Shown here: positions 42,230 through 51,121 of the stretch, in pieces
How positions within the stretch are numbered: the first letter of the stretch is position 1
How the letters are laid out: every line of letters starts with the position of its first letter
NCBI RefSeq assembly: GCF_002119725.1
Contig: NZ_CP021109.1
Location: 2,232,001 to 2,296,000, forward strand
Direction of reading: 5' to 3'
DNA length: 64,000 nt
Origin: Bordetella genomosp. 9
GTDB taxonomy: Bacteria; Pseudomonadota; Gammaproteobacteria; Burkholderiales; Burkholderiaceae_B
Position numbers and translations under genes: made by a program
Notes under the pieces: model-generated
Told to the model about the DNA's origin: nothing
The model's database searches: none
Seen by the model: the letters and a program-made list of their open reading frames with translations, nothing else

Positions 42230-42973
42230 ATGGACAACAGAATCGCGTTGATCACGGGCGGCATGGGCGGACTCGGTGAGGCCATCGTGGCGCGTTTCCA
42301 TCGCCGCGGGTATCGGATCGTGGTCACCATGTCGCCCGAGAACCATCGCGCGCCGGAGTGGATGGAATCGCGCCGCCGCGAAGGCGTCGACGTCGCGGCC
42401 TATCCCGCCGACGTGGCGGATTACGGCAGCTGCCGGGACTGCGTCCATCGCATACGTGAAGAAGTCGGCCCGGTGGATATTCTGGTCAACAACGCCGGCG
42501 TCACCCGCGATGCGTCCTTGCGGAAGATGGCGCAGGCCGACTGGGAGCGCGTGGTGCGGACCAACCTGGACTCGGTGTTCAACATGACCCAGCCCGTGCT
42601 CGATGGCATGGCGGCGCGCCGCTGGGGCCGCATCATCAATATTTCGTCGGTCAACGGGCAGCGCGGCCAGTTCGGCCAGGCCAACTACGCGGCGGCGAAG
42701 GCCGGGATGCACGGCTTCACCATGTCGCTCGCATTGGAGATGGCGCGGCATGGCGTGACGGTGAATACGGTGTCTCCCGGCTATCTCGCGACCCGGATGG
42801 TGACCGCCATGCCAAAGGAGGTACTGGAGACGAAGATATTGCCGACGATCCCGCTGGGCCGCCTGGGCGAACCCGACGAGATCGCCGCTTTGGTCGACTT
42901 CATTGCATCGGATGAGGCGGCGTACATCACCGGCGCGAATTTCGCGGTCAACGGCGGGCTGCATATGCAGTAG
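42230..42973 (+). CDS. phaB: Acetoacetyl-CoA reductase
   Basis: 247-aa NADPH-dependent short-chain dehydrogenase making (R)-3-hydroxybutyryl-CoA for PHB. Rossmann motif ALITGGMGGLGEAI, VDILVNNAGVTRDASLRKM, catalytic Ser/Tyr/Lys in NISSVNGQRGQFGQANYAAAK, and the PhaB-type VSPGYLATRMV. AAAGGAGGAAAGG precedes the ATG. Divergent from phaC with 276 bp shared and an FNR-type palindrome upstream. Strong match to PhaB rather than FabG by the QRGQFGQANY and MSPENHR-like substrate loop. Confidence 0.93.
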   Translation: MDNRIALITGGMGGLGEAIVARFHRRGYRIVVTMSPENHRAPEWMESRRREGVDVAAYPADVADYGSCRDCVHRIREEVGPVDILVNNAGVTRDASLRKMAQADWERVVRTNLDSVFNMTQPVLDGMAARRWGRIINISSVNGQRGQFGQANYAAAKAGMHGFTMSLALEMARHGVTVNTVSPGYLATRMVTAMPKEVLETKILPTIPLGRLGEPDEIAALVDFIASDEAAYITGANFAVNGGLHMQ

Positions 42974-43112
42974 GGGACAGGCGGCCAAAGCCCGCTTAGA
43001 ATCCAAAGCGTCGCTTCATGCTGCACGACGCGCCACGTCGAAGTGCGCGGTTTCCGCATGTTCACCGGCATGGCGCGCGAATCCACGGAGCGCACAAGCA
43101 CGAGGGCCCGCC

Positions 43113-44591
43113 ATGGCCGAAACGCGCGTCCGCATATTGCTCGTCCAGAACGATGCCGGGGAGCGCATCGCCTGCAGGCGCGCATTTGCCGCGGAGCCGG
43201 GACCAACGGTGGAAATAACGGAAGCGGGGACCCTTCAGGAGGCCTTGCGGCATATCCGCACCGGGGATTTTCATGCGGTGCTGGCCGACAGCCGGCTGCC
43301 GGACGGCACCGGGCTGGACCTGCTCGTCTCGCTGGCCGATGCCGGCGGCGAAGTCGCGCTTCCCGTACTCGTGCTGACCGCGGACGACAACCCCGATGCC
43401 GTCGCGACGCTCATGCGTCATGGCGCGCGCGACCACCTGCACAAAGACCCGGACGGCCGCTATCTGCTGGCCTTGCCAGCGGCAGTGGAGCGCTTGTTGC
43501 GCGGCCAGCAGCTGCTGGAAGAAAAGCGGCAGGCCGAAGCGATGTTCCGCACGCTGGTCGAGCAGATCCAGGCGATCTGCTACGTGCGCGAACTGGGCCA
43601 GGGCCGCCTGCGCTACATCAGCCCGCAGGTGCGCTGCCTGGGTTTTTCGGCCGAGGAATGGCTGGCCGATCCCGCGCTGGCGCTGCAGCGGATCCACCCT
43701 GCGGACCGGTCGCGCGCGGCTGCGGCCATTGCGCGCAGCGCGGCCCAGGGCAGTTCGCTGCGGCTGGAATACCGGCTGGTCGCCCGGGATGGGCGGGAAT
43801 GCTGGTTCCGGGACGAGGCGGAAGTCGTGTCCGATGCCGCCGGCCGCAAGCTGTTCCTGCAGGGCATCCTGGTCGACATCTCGCGGAACAAGCTGACCGA
43901 GGCCGCGTTAAGGGAATCGCGCGAGGCGCTGCGGCGCCTGGCCGCGCATCAGGAGAGCATCAAGGAAAGCGAGCGCAAACGCATCGCGCAGGAAATCCAC
44001 GACGAGCTGGGCGGCTTGCTGACCGGCATCAAGGCGCATGTCTCGGTATCCATCGAACGCGCCGCCCAGGCCGGCACGCCGCCGGATCCGCTGCTTGCCG
44101 AGGCCGCGCGGCTGACGGAGGACGCCATCCAGTCGGTGCGGCGCGTGATCAACGACCTGCGTCCAAGCGTGCTCGACCAGTTGGGGGTATGGGAAGCCAT
44201 CGAGTGGTATGCCGGCCAGATCGAAGCGCGGTTCGGGCTGGCGTGCGACTGCATCATCGCGCCGACGGCCATGGCGGTGCACCTGGATCCGGACCGCAGC
44301 ACCATGCTGTTCCGCATCGTGCAGGAATCCTTGACCAATGTTGTGCGGCATGCCGACGCATCGCTGGTATCGGTGTACGCGGCCGCCAGGGATGGCGTGA
44401 TCACCGTGGAGATTGCCGACGACGGCAAAGGGTTCGCGGCCGGCCAGGCGACGGACCGCCATTCCTGGGGCATCCAGGGCATGCAGGAACGCACGCGGCA
44501 CTTCGGCGGGCAGCTGACCGTGTCCAGCGTCGTGGGGCAGGGGACCCGCGTGACGCTGCGACTGCCCTTGGAGAACGGCAATGGCGGGTGA
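43113..44591 (+). CDS. Receiver-PAS hybrid sensor histidine kinase (NarX/HisKA_3 type)
   Basis: 492-aa cytosolic kinase with no membrane segment. Order: receiver domain 1-125 (acceptor D59 in VLADSRLPDG, K111), PAS/PAC 145-260 (ICYVRELGQGRLRYISPQVR), HisKA_3 dimerisation helix with H296 (SERKRIAQEIHDELGGLLTG) and HATPase 390-490 (EIADDGKGFAAG, GIQGMQERTRHFGG). The N-terminal receiver means it can itself be phosphorylated by another kinase. It overlaps the response-regulator gene by 11 bp, forming a two-component pair. A soluble PAS sensor next to FNR and PHB genes suggests redox or oxygen sensing. Confidence 0.9.
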   Translation: MAETRVRILLVQNDAGERIACRRAFAAEPGPTVEITEAGTLQEALRHIRTGDFHAVLADSRLPDGTGLDLLVSLADAGGEVALPVLVLTADDNPDAVATLMRHGARDHLHKDPDGRYLLALPAAVERLLRGQQLLEEKRQAEAMFRTLVEQIQAICYVRELGQGRLRYISPQVRCLGFSAEEWLADPALALQRIHPADRSRAAAAIARSAAQGSSLRLEYRLVARDGRECWFRDEAEVVSDAAGRKLFLQGILVDISRNKLTEAALRESREALRRLAAHQESIKESERKRIAQEIHDELGGLLTGIKAHVSVSIERAAQAGTPPDPLLAEAARLTEDAIQSVRRVINDLRPSVLDQLGVWEAIEWYAGQIEARFGLACDCIIAPTAMAVHLDPDRSTMLFRIVQESLTNVVRHADASLVSVYAAARDGVITVEIADDGKGFAAGQATDRHSWGIQGMQERTRHFGGQLTVSSVVGQGTRVTLRLPLENGNGG

Positions 44592-45222
44592 AACCATCGA
44601 TGTGCTGCTCGTGGACGACCATACGGTGGTGCGCAACGGCTTGCGCCTGATGCTGAGTTCGGCCACGGACATCCGTGTGGCGGCCGAGGCGGAGGACGCC
44701 CAGCAGGCGATGGAGCGCGTGCGTGCGCAGCGCTTCGACGTGGCGCTGATCGACATCGCCATGCCGGGCAGGAACGGGCTGGAGCTGCTGCAATGGCTGC
44801 GGGCGGAAACGCCGCACCTGGCCGTCCTGGTGTTGAGCACTTATGCCGAGGATATCTACGCCGTGCGCGCGTTGAAGCTGGGCGCGGCCGGCTATCTGAC
44901 CAAGGACAGCCCGACGGCGGTGCTCATCGCCGCGGTGCGCAAGGCTGCTGCGGGCGGCAAGTACGTCAGCCCGGCGCTGATGGAGCGCTTCGCCACCATG
45001 ATGAGCGGCGCGCCGGCCGCCACGCACGAATCGCTGTCCAATCGGGAGCTTGAGGTGCTCAAGCGCATCGCCAAGGGCGAAAGCCTGACGGCTATCGCCG
45101 ACGCCCTGCATCTGAGCCCCAAGACGGTCACGACCTACCGTGCCCGCATCATGGAGAAGATGGGCCTGCACAGCAATGCGGAGCTGGCGCGCTATGCCGC
45201 CGAAAACGGCTTGCTGGCGTAG
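44581..45222 (+). CDS. NarL/FixJ-family response regulator
   Basis: 213-aa response regulator. Receiver 1-120 with D12/D13, D58 acceptor (VALIDIAMPGRNG) and K in YLTKDSPT; LuxR-type HTH 145-210 (LSNRELEVLKRIAKGESLTA, LHLSPKTVTTYRARIMEKMGL). Partner of the overlapping receiver-PAS kinase. Targets unknown, but the flanking phaB and fnr genes are natural candidates. Confidence 0.93.
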   Translation: MAGETIDVLLVDDHTVVRNGLRLMLSSATDIRVAAEAEDAQQAMERVRAQRFDVALIDIAMPGRNGLELLQWLRAETPHLAVLVLSTYAEDIYAVRALKLGAAGYLTKDSPTAVLIAAVRKAAAGGKYVSPALMERFATMMSGAPAATHESLSNRELEVLKRIAKGESLTAIADALHLSPKTVTTYRARIMEKMGLHSNAELARYAAENGLLA

Positions 45223-45372
45223 GCGATTCCCTACACAAACTGTCCCGGAAATCCCGATACCAGCGCCGGAGGGCGTTGCGCAGAATGGATGCGTGCCGCT
45301 CGCGCGGGCGCAGGGCCGCGTGCGTCCCATGCGAGCGATAAAGAGAACGTTTGCTTCCGAGGAGCGCGTGTT

Positions 45373-46146
45373 ATGGACAGTTCCCCCAACCCTACCGTTC
45401 CTCTCGCCGATCTGATTCCCGATCTCGGTCCGTGGCTGGATCGCGATGACCCTGCCGCCGCCCAATATCGCGCCCCGTGCATCGGCTGCGGCGCGCGCCG
45501 GCTGTGCCAGGGCGCGATGCTGGGATGCAGCACGCCATCGTTGCGCGACTTCCACGTCGGCGCCCGCAAAGTGCGCGCCGGTGAAGCGATCTACCGCGCC
45601 GGCGATGTGTTCCGCAATCTGTACATCCCGCGGGCGGGCGCCTGCAAGAGCGTGCGGCTGCATCGGGACGGCCGCCAGCAGATCACCGGTTTCAGCCTGG
45701 GCGGCGAATGCCTGGGCATGGACGGCATCGCCAGCGGCCGTCACGAGATCGACGCCATTGCGCTGGAAGACATGGTGGTGTGCGTGCTGCCTTACCACGA
45801 GATCGAGACCGTGGCCGACGAGGTGAGCGATGTCCGCCGCGGTTTGGAACGGATACTCAGCAAGGAAATCGTGCGGGTCTCTTCGCTGCTCATGCTGATG
45901 GGGCATCTCAGCGCGGAAGAGCGCATCGCGGCCTTTCTGTGCGATCTGGCGGAGCGTTATGCGGCGCGCGGGTATACGACGCTGTCGTTCACCTTGCCGA
46001 TGAGCCGCGAAGAGATTGGCTCGCATCTGGGCATGAAGCTGGAAACGGTAAGCCGCATGCTGTCCCGGCTGCAACAACGCGGCCTGATCGAACTGCACGG
46101 CAAGGACGTGCGCGTCCTGGATCTGGCCGCGCTGAAACAGGTGTAG
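45373..46146 (+). CDS. fnr: FNR-type oxygen-sensing Crp/Fnr regulator
   Basis: 257-aa regulator. Cysteines C36-x2-C39-x5-C45 match the N-terminal cluster ligands of E. coli FNR, and C137 (ALEDMVVCVLPY) sits where FNR has C122, so an oxygen-labile [4Fe-4S] cluster is expected. Beta-roll 60-150, dimer helix, then HTH with recognition helix KLETVSRMLSRLQ; the E-x2-S-R residues read TTGAT half-sites in FNR. GAGGAG lies 8 bp before the ATG. Follows the response-regulator gene by 150 bp. Sites of the predicted type lie before phaB, phaC and the 62-aa gene. Confidence 0.92.
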   Translation: MDSSPNPTVPLADLIPDLGPWLDRDDPAAAQYRAPCIGCGARRLCQGAMLGCSTPSLRDFHVGARKVRAGEAIYRAGDVFRNLYIPRAGACKSVRLHRDGRQQITGFSLGGECLGMDGIASGRHEIDAIALEDMVVCVLPYHEIETVADEVSDVRRGLERILSKEIVRVSSLLMLMGHLSAEERIAAFLCDLAERYAARGYTTLSFTLPMSREEIGSHLGMKLETVSRMLSRLQQRGLIELHGKDVRVLDLAALKQV

Positions 46147-46189
46147 GCCGCCGCGGTCATTCTCAGATGTCCGTAAGCCGCCGCTCGCT

Positions 46190-47665
46190 ATGCTCGCCGC
46201 TTCGCGCGAGCGCGCATCCGGCTTCACCCGTTTCATGGCGAGCACACTCCAGGCGGAATCCGCCGCCCAGCCGGGCGGTGAGCAGTGGTTGTCCCTGGGA
46301 CGCGCGCTGACGGCGGCGGGCAGGGCGCGCGAGGCCATCGCGCTGCTGCAGCGCGCCGCAGCCGAATCGCCGCTGGACGTGGACGTGTACCGTGCCCTGG
46401 CCGCCGCCCTGCAGGCGGACGGTCAGCAGGCCGATGCGGCGTCCGCCCGCATCGCGGTGGATGCGATTTCGCGCCGTTGCGCCGTGGACCTTTATCACGT
46501 GGGATGGGTATATGCCAACCACCGCCAATGGGCCGCTGCGGGCCACTGGTTCGAGCGCGCCATCCTGATCGAGCCCGGCCTTTTCGCGGCGCATATCGGG
46601 CTGGCGTGGGCGCTGCGGCAGTTGGACAAGCTGGCCGGGACGTCGACGTGCCGGGCCTATCGCCGCCTGCCCGCCTTCATGCAGGCCAGGTCCGCGCCAG
46701 GGCGCCGCACGGTGCTGCTGCTGTGTTCCGTCGCCATGGCGAACATTCCCTTCAGGCATTTCCTGCCCACGGCCCGCAACCGGCTGCTGCGCCGGGTGCT
46801 GGATGACCCGTCGGCCAAGCCGCGCGGCCGCGAGGCGCGCCATGACGTGGTGTTCAACGTCATCGGCGAGCCCGATCTCGCCGCGCCGAGCCGGCAGGCG
46901 CTGGCCCGGATCGCGCAGAGCAGCGACCGTCCGCTGCTGAATCCGCCGGCGCGCGTGGACCGCACCTTCCGGCCGGCCATCGCGTCCTTGCTCGGCGGGA
47001 TCCCGCACCTGTGCATACCTGTGACCGTGCGGTGGCGGCGCGACGCCGCCGCAGGCGGGGTGCATGACGCGATCGGGCGCGCTGGTTTGGGCTATCCCGT
47101 CATCGCGCGGCCCATCGGCTCGCATGGGGGCGAAGGCGTCGTGCTGATCGCCGGCGCGCACGACCGCCAGCCACCTCCGGATGCCGCGGAGGTGTATCTG
47201 ACGCGCTATTGCGATTACCGGTCCGCGGACGGCTTTTTCCGCAAGTACCGCGTGATCTTCATCGACCGCGAGCCATATCCTTATCACCTCGCTATCGGCA
47301 GCCATTGGCTGCTGCACTACGCGACGGCGGACATGTTGTCCGCGTCATGGAAAACCGAGGAAGAGCATCGCTTCCTGCGCGATCCCGCAGCCGTCCTGGG
47401 GCGGCGCGCATGGGATGCGCTGCATGCCGTCGGCCGGCGCATGGACCTGGATTACTGCGGCATCGACTTCTCGCTGCTGCCGGACGGCCGGGTGCTGGTC
47501 TTCGAAGCCAACGCGACCATGCTGGCGCGCATCGAACCGGAAGACGACGCGCTGCGGTTCAAGAACGCGTATGTGCAGCGCATCCACGACGCCGTCGAAA
47601 CGATGCTTGCCAAAAGGGTGGCGGCGCAGGGAGCGCGCCGCCTCACCCGGGATGACGCGCTTTGA
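46190..47665 (+). CDS. TPR-ATP-grasp protein
   Basis: 491-aa protein. Residues about 20-150 are TPR-like helical pairs (WLSLGRALTAAGRAREAIALL; WAAAGHWFERAILIEPGLFAAH). The C-terminal half is an ATP-grasp fold: nucleotide loop GYPVIARPIGSHGGEGVVLI near residue 300, RKYRVIFIDREPYPYHLAIG, and the metal-binding CGIDFSLLPDGRVLVFEANAT. ATP-grasp ligases join a carboxylate to an amine or thiol, often making or modifying peptides. The substrate is unknown. It starts 43 bp after fnr without a clear ribosome site and may be co-transcribed. The 3' end overlaps the convergent phosphoribosyltransferase gene by 23 bp. Confidence 0.83.
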   Translation: MLAASRERASGFTRFMASTLQAESAAQPGGEQWLSLGRALTAAGRAREAIALLQRAAAESPLDVDVYRALAAALQADGQQADAASARIAVDAISRRCAVDLYHVGWVYANHRQWAAAGHWFERAILIEPGLFAAHIGLAWALRQLDKLAGTSTCRAYRRLPAFMQARSAPGRRTVLLLCSVAMANIPFRHFLPTARNRLLRRVLDDPSAKPRGREARHDVVFNVIGEPDLAAPSRQALARIAQSSDRPLLNPPARVDRTFRPAIASLLGGIPHLCIPVTVRWRRDAAAGGVHDAIGRAGLGYPVIARPIGSHGGEGVVLIAGAHDRQPPPDAAEVYLTRYCDYRSADGFFRKYRVIFIDREPYPYHLAIGSHWLLHYATADMLSASWKTEEEHRFLRDPAAVLGRRAWDALHAVGRRMDLDYCGIDFSLLPDGRVLVFEANATMLARIEPEDDALRFKNAYVQRIHDAVETMLAKRVAAQGARRLTRDDAL

Positions 47666-48311
47666 CGCGCACCGGAAAGCGTTCCAGCGCGTCCGCGACC
47701 TCCTGGTCGCTGACCTGGTGGAAGTCCTCGTAGAACTTGCCGATGGCATGAAAGGCGTCCGGCGTCAGCAGGCAGATGACGCGGTCGGCTTCCGCGCGCA
47801 ACGCCGCCACCGCCGCCGGCGGCGCGACCGGCACGGCGAGGGTGATGGAATGCGGCTGCCGCGCGGCCACGCTGCGCAGGGCGGCCTTGATCGTCGCGCC
47901 CGTGGCGATGCCGTCGTCGACCAGAATGATGTCGCGGCCTTCCAGCGGCGCGCGCGGACGGTCGCCCAGATAGCGCTGGCGCCGCCGCTCGATTTCCGTC
48001 AGCTCATGGCTATACACCGCATCGAATTCGTCTTCCGAGATGCCCGCGACGCTGATGATGGTGTCGTTGCGGACCACTTCGGGCGAAGCGCCTTCGGCGG
48101 CGGCTCCCATGGCGAGTTCGGGCTGGCTCGGCACGCCGATCTTGCGTGCGATGAGCAGGTCCAGCGGCGCGCCCAGCGCCGCCGCGATTTCCGCAGCCAC
48201 CGGCACGCCGCCGCGGGGCAGGGCAAGCACCACCGGTTGCTGCAGGCCGCAGGCGGCCAGGACCTTCGCGAGCCGGATGCCCGCATCGGTGCGATTTGCG
48301 AATCGGCTCAC
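47643..48311 (-). CDS. Phosphoribosyltransferase family protein
   Basis: 222-aa type I PRTase-fold protein. Start FANRTDAGIRLAKVL and LALPRGGVPVAAEIA, ending with the PRPP loop IILVDDGIATGATIKAAL. I chose a GTG at 48311 with GGGAGACAAACC upstream because it matches where the family begins. This unassigned family often sits beside stress, PHB or erythromycin-esterase-type genes and its reaction is not established. Convergent overlap of 23 bp with the ATP-grasp gene. Confidence 0.85.
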   Translation of the reverse strand: MSRFANRTDAGIRLAKVLAACGLQQPVVLALPRGGVPVAAEIAAALGAPLDLLIARKIGVPSQPELAMGAAAEGASPEVVRNDTIISVAGISEDEFDAVYSHELTEIERRRQRYLGDRPRAPLEGRDIILVDDGIATGATIKAALRSVAARQPHSITLAVPVAPPAAVAALRAEADRVICLLTPDAFHAIGKFYEDFHQVSDQEVADALERFPVRVKARHPG

Positions 48312-48453
48312 GGTTTGTCTCCCGGCGCGCAAGGGCGCGGCCCCCGCTGCGCGATACTCGCGATTGCCGCGGCGCGACAAGCCCATCTTAGTCAATTGCG
48401 GCGTGAAATCCGCGCGGGGTTTCCCGTATGGAGAGCCCGGCAGCGTTCTGCCG

Positions 48454-49212
48454 CTACGTCGCGATCCGCACGTAATCCGGGTAACGCTTGCAGATGTCGT
48501 CGATCTGGTTGAGGGTGCCGGACAGATGTTCGCGCAAGGCCGCCTGGGCGGCGGCGGCATCGCGCGCGGCGATGGCGTCGAGGATGCGCTGGTGATCCTG
48601 CAGGATGCGCTGGGCCTTGCCGGCTTCCGGCAGGTGCAGCCGGCGCAGGCGGTCGACGTGGCCGCTGTAGCGCTGCTCCAGCTCCCACAGGCCGGCGACG
48701 CCGGCCGCTTCGTGCATCTCGCGGTGAAAGGCCTGATCGGCGGCGATGAATTGCGGATACTGGTTCGCGTCCAGGCTGGCGCGCTGCATATCGATATGGG
48801 CCTGCAGACGGGCGGCCAGCAACGCATCGTCGCGCTGCGCCAGGACGTGCACGATCTCCAGTTCGAGCGAGCGCCGCAGGAAGTGCGCCTGCCGTGCGGC
48901 CGCGATGTCGATGCGGCTGACTTCGGTGGTGTGCTGCGGAAAGATGTCGACCAGGCCTTCCTCGCTCAGGCGCAACAGGGCGTCCCGGATGGGCGTCTGG
49001 CTCAGGCCGAACGCTTCCGCGAGCTCGGGCCGCGGCAGCACGGTGCCCGGCGCGAGTTCCAGCGACACGATCAGTTCGCGCAGCTTTTCGAAGACCTGGG
49101 GCGCCGCGTGGCGCGAACGGTCCAGGCGCAGCGAAGATAAAGCTTCCGACAGGGACATAAGGCGAGTAGGGATATCCGGACCGCGATTGTAGCGAGGACG
49201 TTGCGTTGACAT
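48454..49212 (-). CDS. GntR-family regulator, FCD type
   Basis: 252-aa GntR/FadR-class regulator. wHTH around residues 38-100 (LAEAFGLSQTPIRDALLRLSEEGLV), FCD domain to the end with ligand residues in AADQAFHREMHEAA. Start taken at 49212; a second ATG at 49158 is possible and neither has a ribosome site. A perfect ACTAAT palindrome abuts the upstream start codon. Divergent from the IlvD/Edd-type dehydratase gene, so it likely controls that operon. Confidence 0.86.
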   Translation of the reverse strand: MSTQRPRYNRGPDIPTRLMSLSEALSSLRLDRSRHAAPQVFEKLRELIVSLELAPGTVLPRPELAEAFGLSQTPIRDALLRLSEEGLVDIFPQHTTEVSRIDIAAARQAHFLRRSLELEIVHVLAQRDDALLAARLQAHIDMQRASLDANQYPQFIAADQAFHREMHEAAGVAGLWELEQRYSGHVDRLRRLHLPEAGKAQRILQDHQRILDAIAARDAAAAQAALREHLSGTLNQIDDICKRYPDYVRIAT

Positions 49213-49226
49213 ACTAATACATTAGT
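49213..49226. promoter_or_regulatory. Putative GntR operator ACTAAT-N2-ATTAGT
   Basis: Perfect 6-bp arms with a 2-bp spacer, directly abutting the GntR ATG and 71-84 bp before the dehydratase ATG. In this GC-rich DNA the AT-rich palindrome stands out and is well placed to control both directions. Confidence 0.6.
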
Positions 49227-49296
49227 GTTTCAATGCCACCGAGACAAAGCCCTGCCGGTCCGGACCGGCAGCCACGACCAACGACAAGTGGAATCC

Positions 49297-51027
49297 ATGA
49301 AACGCACCTACGAAAGCCTGCGCAGCGCCCGCTGGATGGCCAAGGACGACCTGCGCTCGTTCGGCCACCGTTCCCGGATGATGCAGATGGGATACGGCCC
49401 CCAGGATTGGAACGGCCGTCCGATCATCGCCATCATCAACACCTGGTCCGACCTGCAGCCGTGCCATCTGCATTTCAAGGAGCGTGTGGAGGACGTCAAG
49501 CGCGGCGTGCTGCAGGCCGGGGGCTTTCCGGTCGAGCTGCCCGCGCTGTCGGTGTCCGAGTCCTTCGTCAAACCCACCACCATGCTCTATCGCAACATGC
49601 TGGCGATGGAGACGGAGGAACTGCTGCGCAGCCACCCGGTGGACGGCGCCGTGCTGATGGGCGGCTGCGACAAGACCACGCCGGGCCTGATCATGGGCGC
49701 CATCAGCGCGGGACTGCCCTGTGTCTACGTGCCCGCCGGCCCCATGCTGCGCGGCAACTGGAAGGGCAAGGTGCTGGGTTCGGGCTCCGACGCCTGGAAG
49801 CTGTGGGACGAGCGCCGTGCGGGCAACATCACCAAGGAACAATGGACCGAGGTGGAGGGCGGCATCGCGCGCAGCTACGGCACCTGCATGACGATGGGCA
49901 CGGCCAGCACCATGACGGCCATCGCCGAGTCCATCGGCATGACGCTGCCCGGCGCCTCTTCGATTCCCGCGGCGGACGTCAACCATATGCGCATGGCTGC
50001 GGAGTGCGGCCGCCGCGTGGTGGACATGGTTTGGGAAGACCTGACGCCGAAGAAAATCCTGACGGTCGCCTCGTTCAAGAACGCCATCAACGTCGCGATG
50101 GCGATGGGCTGCTCCACGAACGCCATCGTTCACCTGGTCGCCATGTCGCGCCGCGCGGGCTGCGCCGTCACGCTGGACGACTTCGACGCCGCCAGCCGCA
50201 AGGTGCCCGTGATCGCCAACATCCGGCCCAGCGGCGATACCTACCTGATGGAAGACTTCTACTACGCGGGCGGCTTGCCCGCGCTGATGTCGCGCCTGAC
50301 CGCGCATCTCGACCTGTCGGCCATGACGGTCACCGGCAAGACCCTGGGCGAGAACATCGCCGGGGCAGAGGTCTATAACGACGACGTCATCCGCCCGCTG
50401 GACAATGCGATCTACCAGGAAGGCGCGCTGGCCGTGCTGCGCGGGAACATCGCGCCGGACGGCTGCGTCATCAAGCCCAGCGCCTGCGCGCCGCGCTATC
50501 TGCAGCACACCGGCCCGGCACTGGTCTTCGACGACTATCCCAGCATGAAGGCGGCCGTGGAAGACGAGAACCTGGACGTCACGGCCGACCACATCCTGAT
50601 CCTGCGCAATGCCGGCCCGCAAGGCGGCCCGGGCATGCCGGAGTGGGGCATGCTGCCCATTCCCACCAAGCTGGTGAAGCAGGGCGTGCGGGACATGCTG
50701 CGGCTGTCCGACGCGCGCATGAGCGGCACCAGCTATGGCGCCTGCATCCTGCACGCGGCGCCCGAAGCCTATATCGGCGGACCGCTGGCGCTGGTGCGCA
50801 CCGGCGACTTGATTACCGTCGACGTGCCCGCGCGCCGCATCCACCTGAACATCAGCGATGAAGAGATGGCCGCGCGCCGCGCCGCCTGGAAGCCGCCGGC
50901 GCCGCGCTACGAGCGCGGCTACGGCTGGATGTATTCCAAGCACATCCTGCAGGCCAACGACGGCTGCGATTTCGATTTCCTGGAAACGGGATTCGGCGCG
51001 CCGGTGCCCGAGCCCGATATTTTCTGA
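49297..51027 (+). CDS. IlvD/Edd-family dehydratase (sugar-acid type)
   Basis: 576-aa Fe-S dehydratase. Cysteines in SDLQPCHLH, MGGCDKTTPG and YGTCMTMGTASTM are the expected cluster ligands, followed by the IlvD/Edd core SGTSYGACILHAAPEA. The RSARWMAKDDLRSFGHRSRM start and DEEMAARRAAW-type tail resemble the L-arabonate/D-xylonate dehydratase branch rather than valine-pathway IlvD. Followed by an RraA-like aldolase and a Bug receptor, consistent with uptake and breakdown of a sugar acid to a 2-keto-3-deoxy acid and its cleavage. Confidence 0.9.
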   Translation: MKRTYESLRSARWMAKDDLRSFGHRSRMMQMGYGPQDWNGRPIIAIINTWSDLQPCHLHFKERVEDVKRGVLQAGGFPVELPALSVSESFVKPTTMLYRNMLAMETEELLRSHPVDGAVLMGGCDKTTPGLIMGAISAGLPCVYVPAGPMLRGNWKGKVLGSGSDAWKLWDERRAGNITKEQWTEVEGGIARSYGTCMTMGTASTMTAIAESIGMTLPGASSIPAADVNHMRMAAECGRRVVDMVWEDLTPKKILTVASFKNAINVAMAMGCSTNAIVHLVAMSRRAGCAVTLDDFDAASRKVPVIANIRPSGDTYLMEDFYYAGGLPALMSRLTAHLDLSAMTVTGKTLGENIAGAEVYNDDVIRPLDNAIYQEGALAVLRGNIAPDGCVIKPSACAPRYLQHTGPALVFDDYPSMKAAVEDENLDVTADHILILRNAGPQGGPGMPEWGMLPIPTKLVKQGVRDMLRLSDARMSGTSYGACILHAAPEAYIGGPLALVRTGDLITVDVPARRIHLNISDEEMAARRAAWKPPAPRYERGYGWMYSKHILQANDGCDFDFLETGFGAPVPEPDIF

Positions 51028-51121
51028 GCGGCTGCACGCCGGCCGGTTTTCCCATTCCCACGCGGGCGCACGGGCACCTTACGGCATGCCCGGCGGGCCG
51101 CTCACTGCTTCGGAGCTTTCC

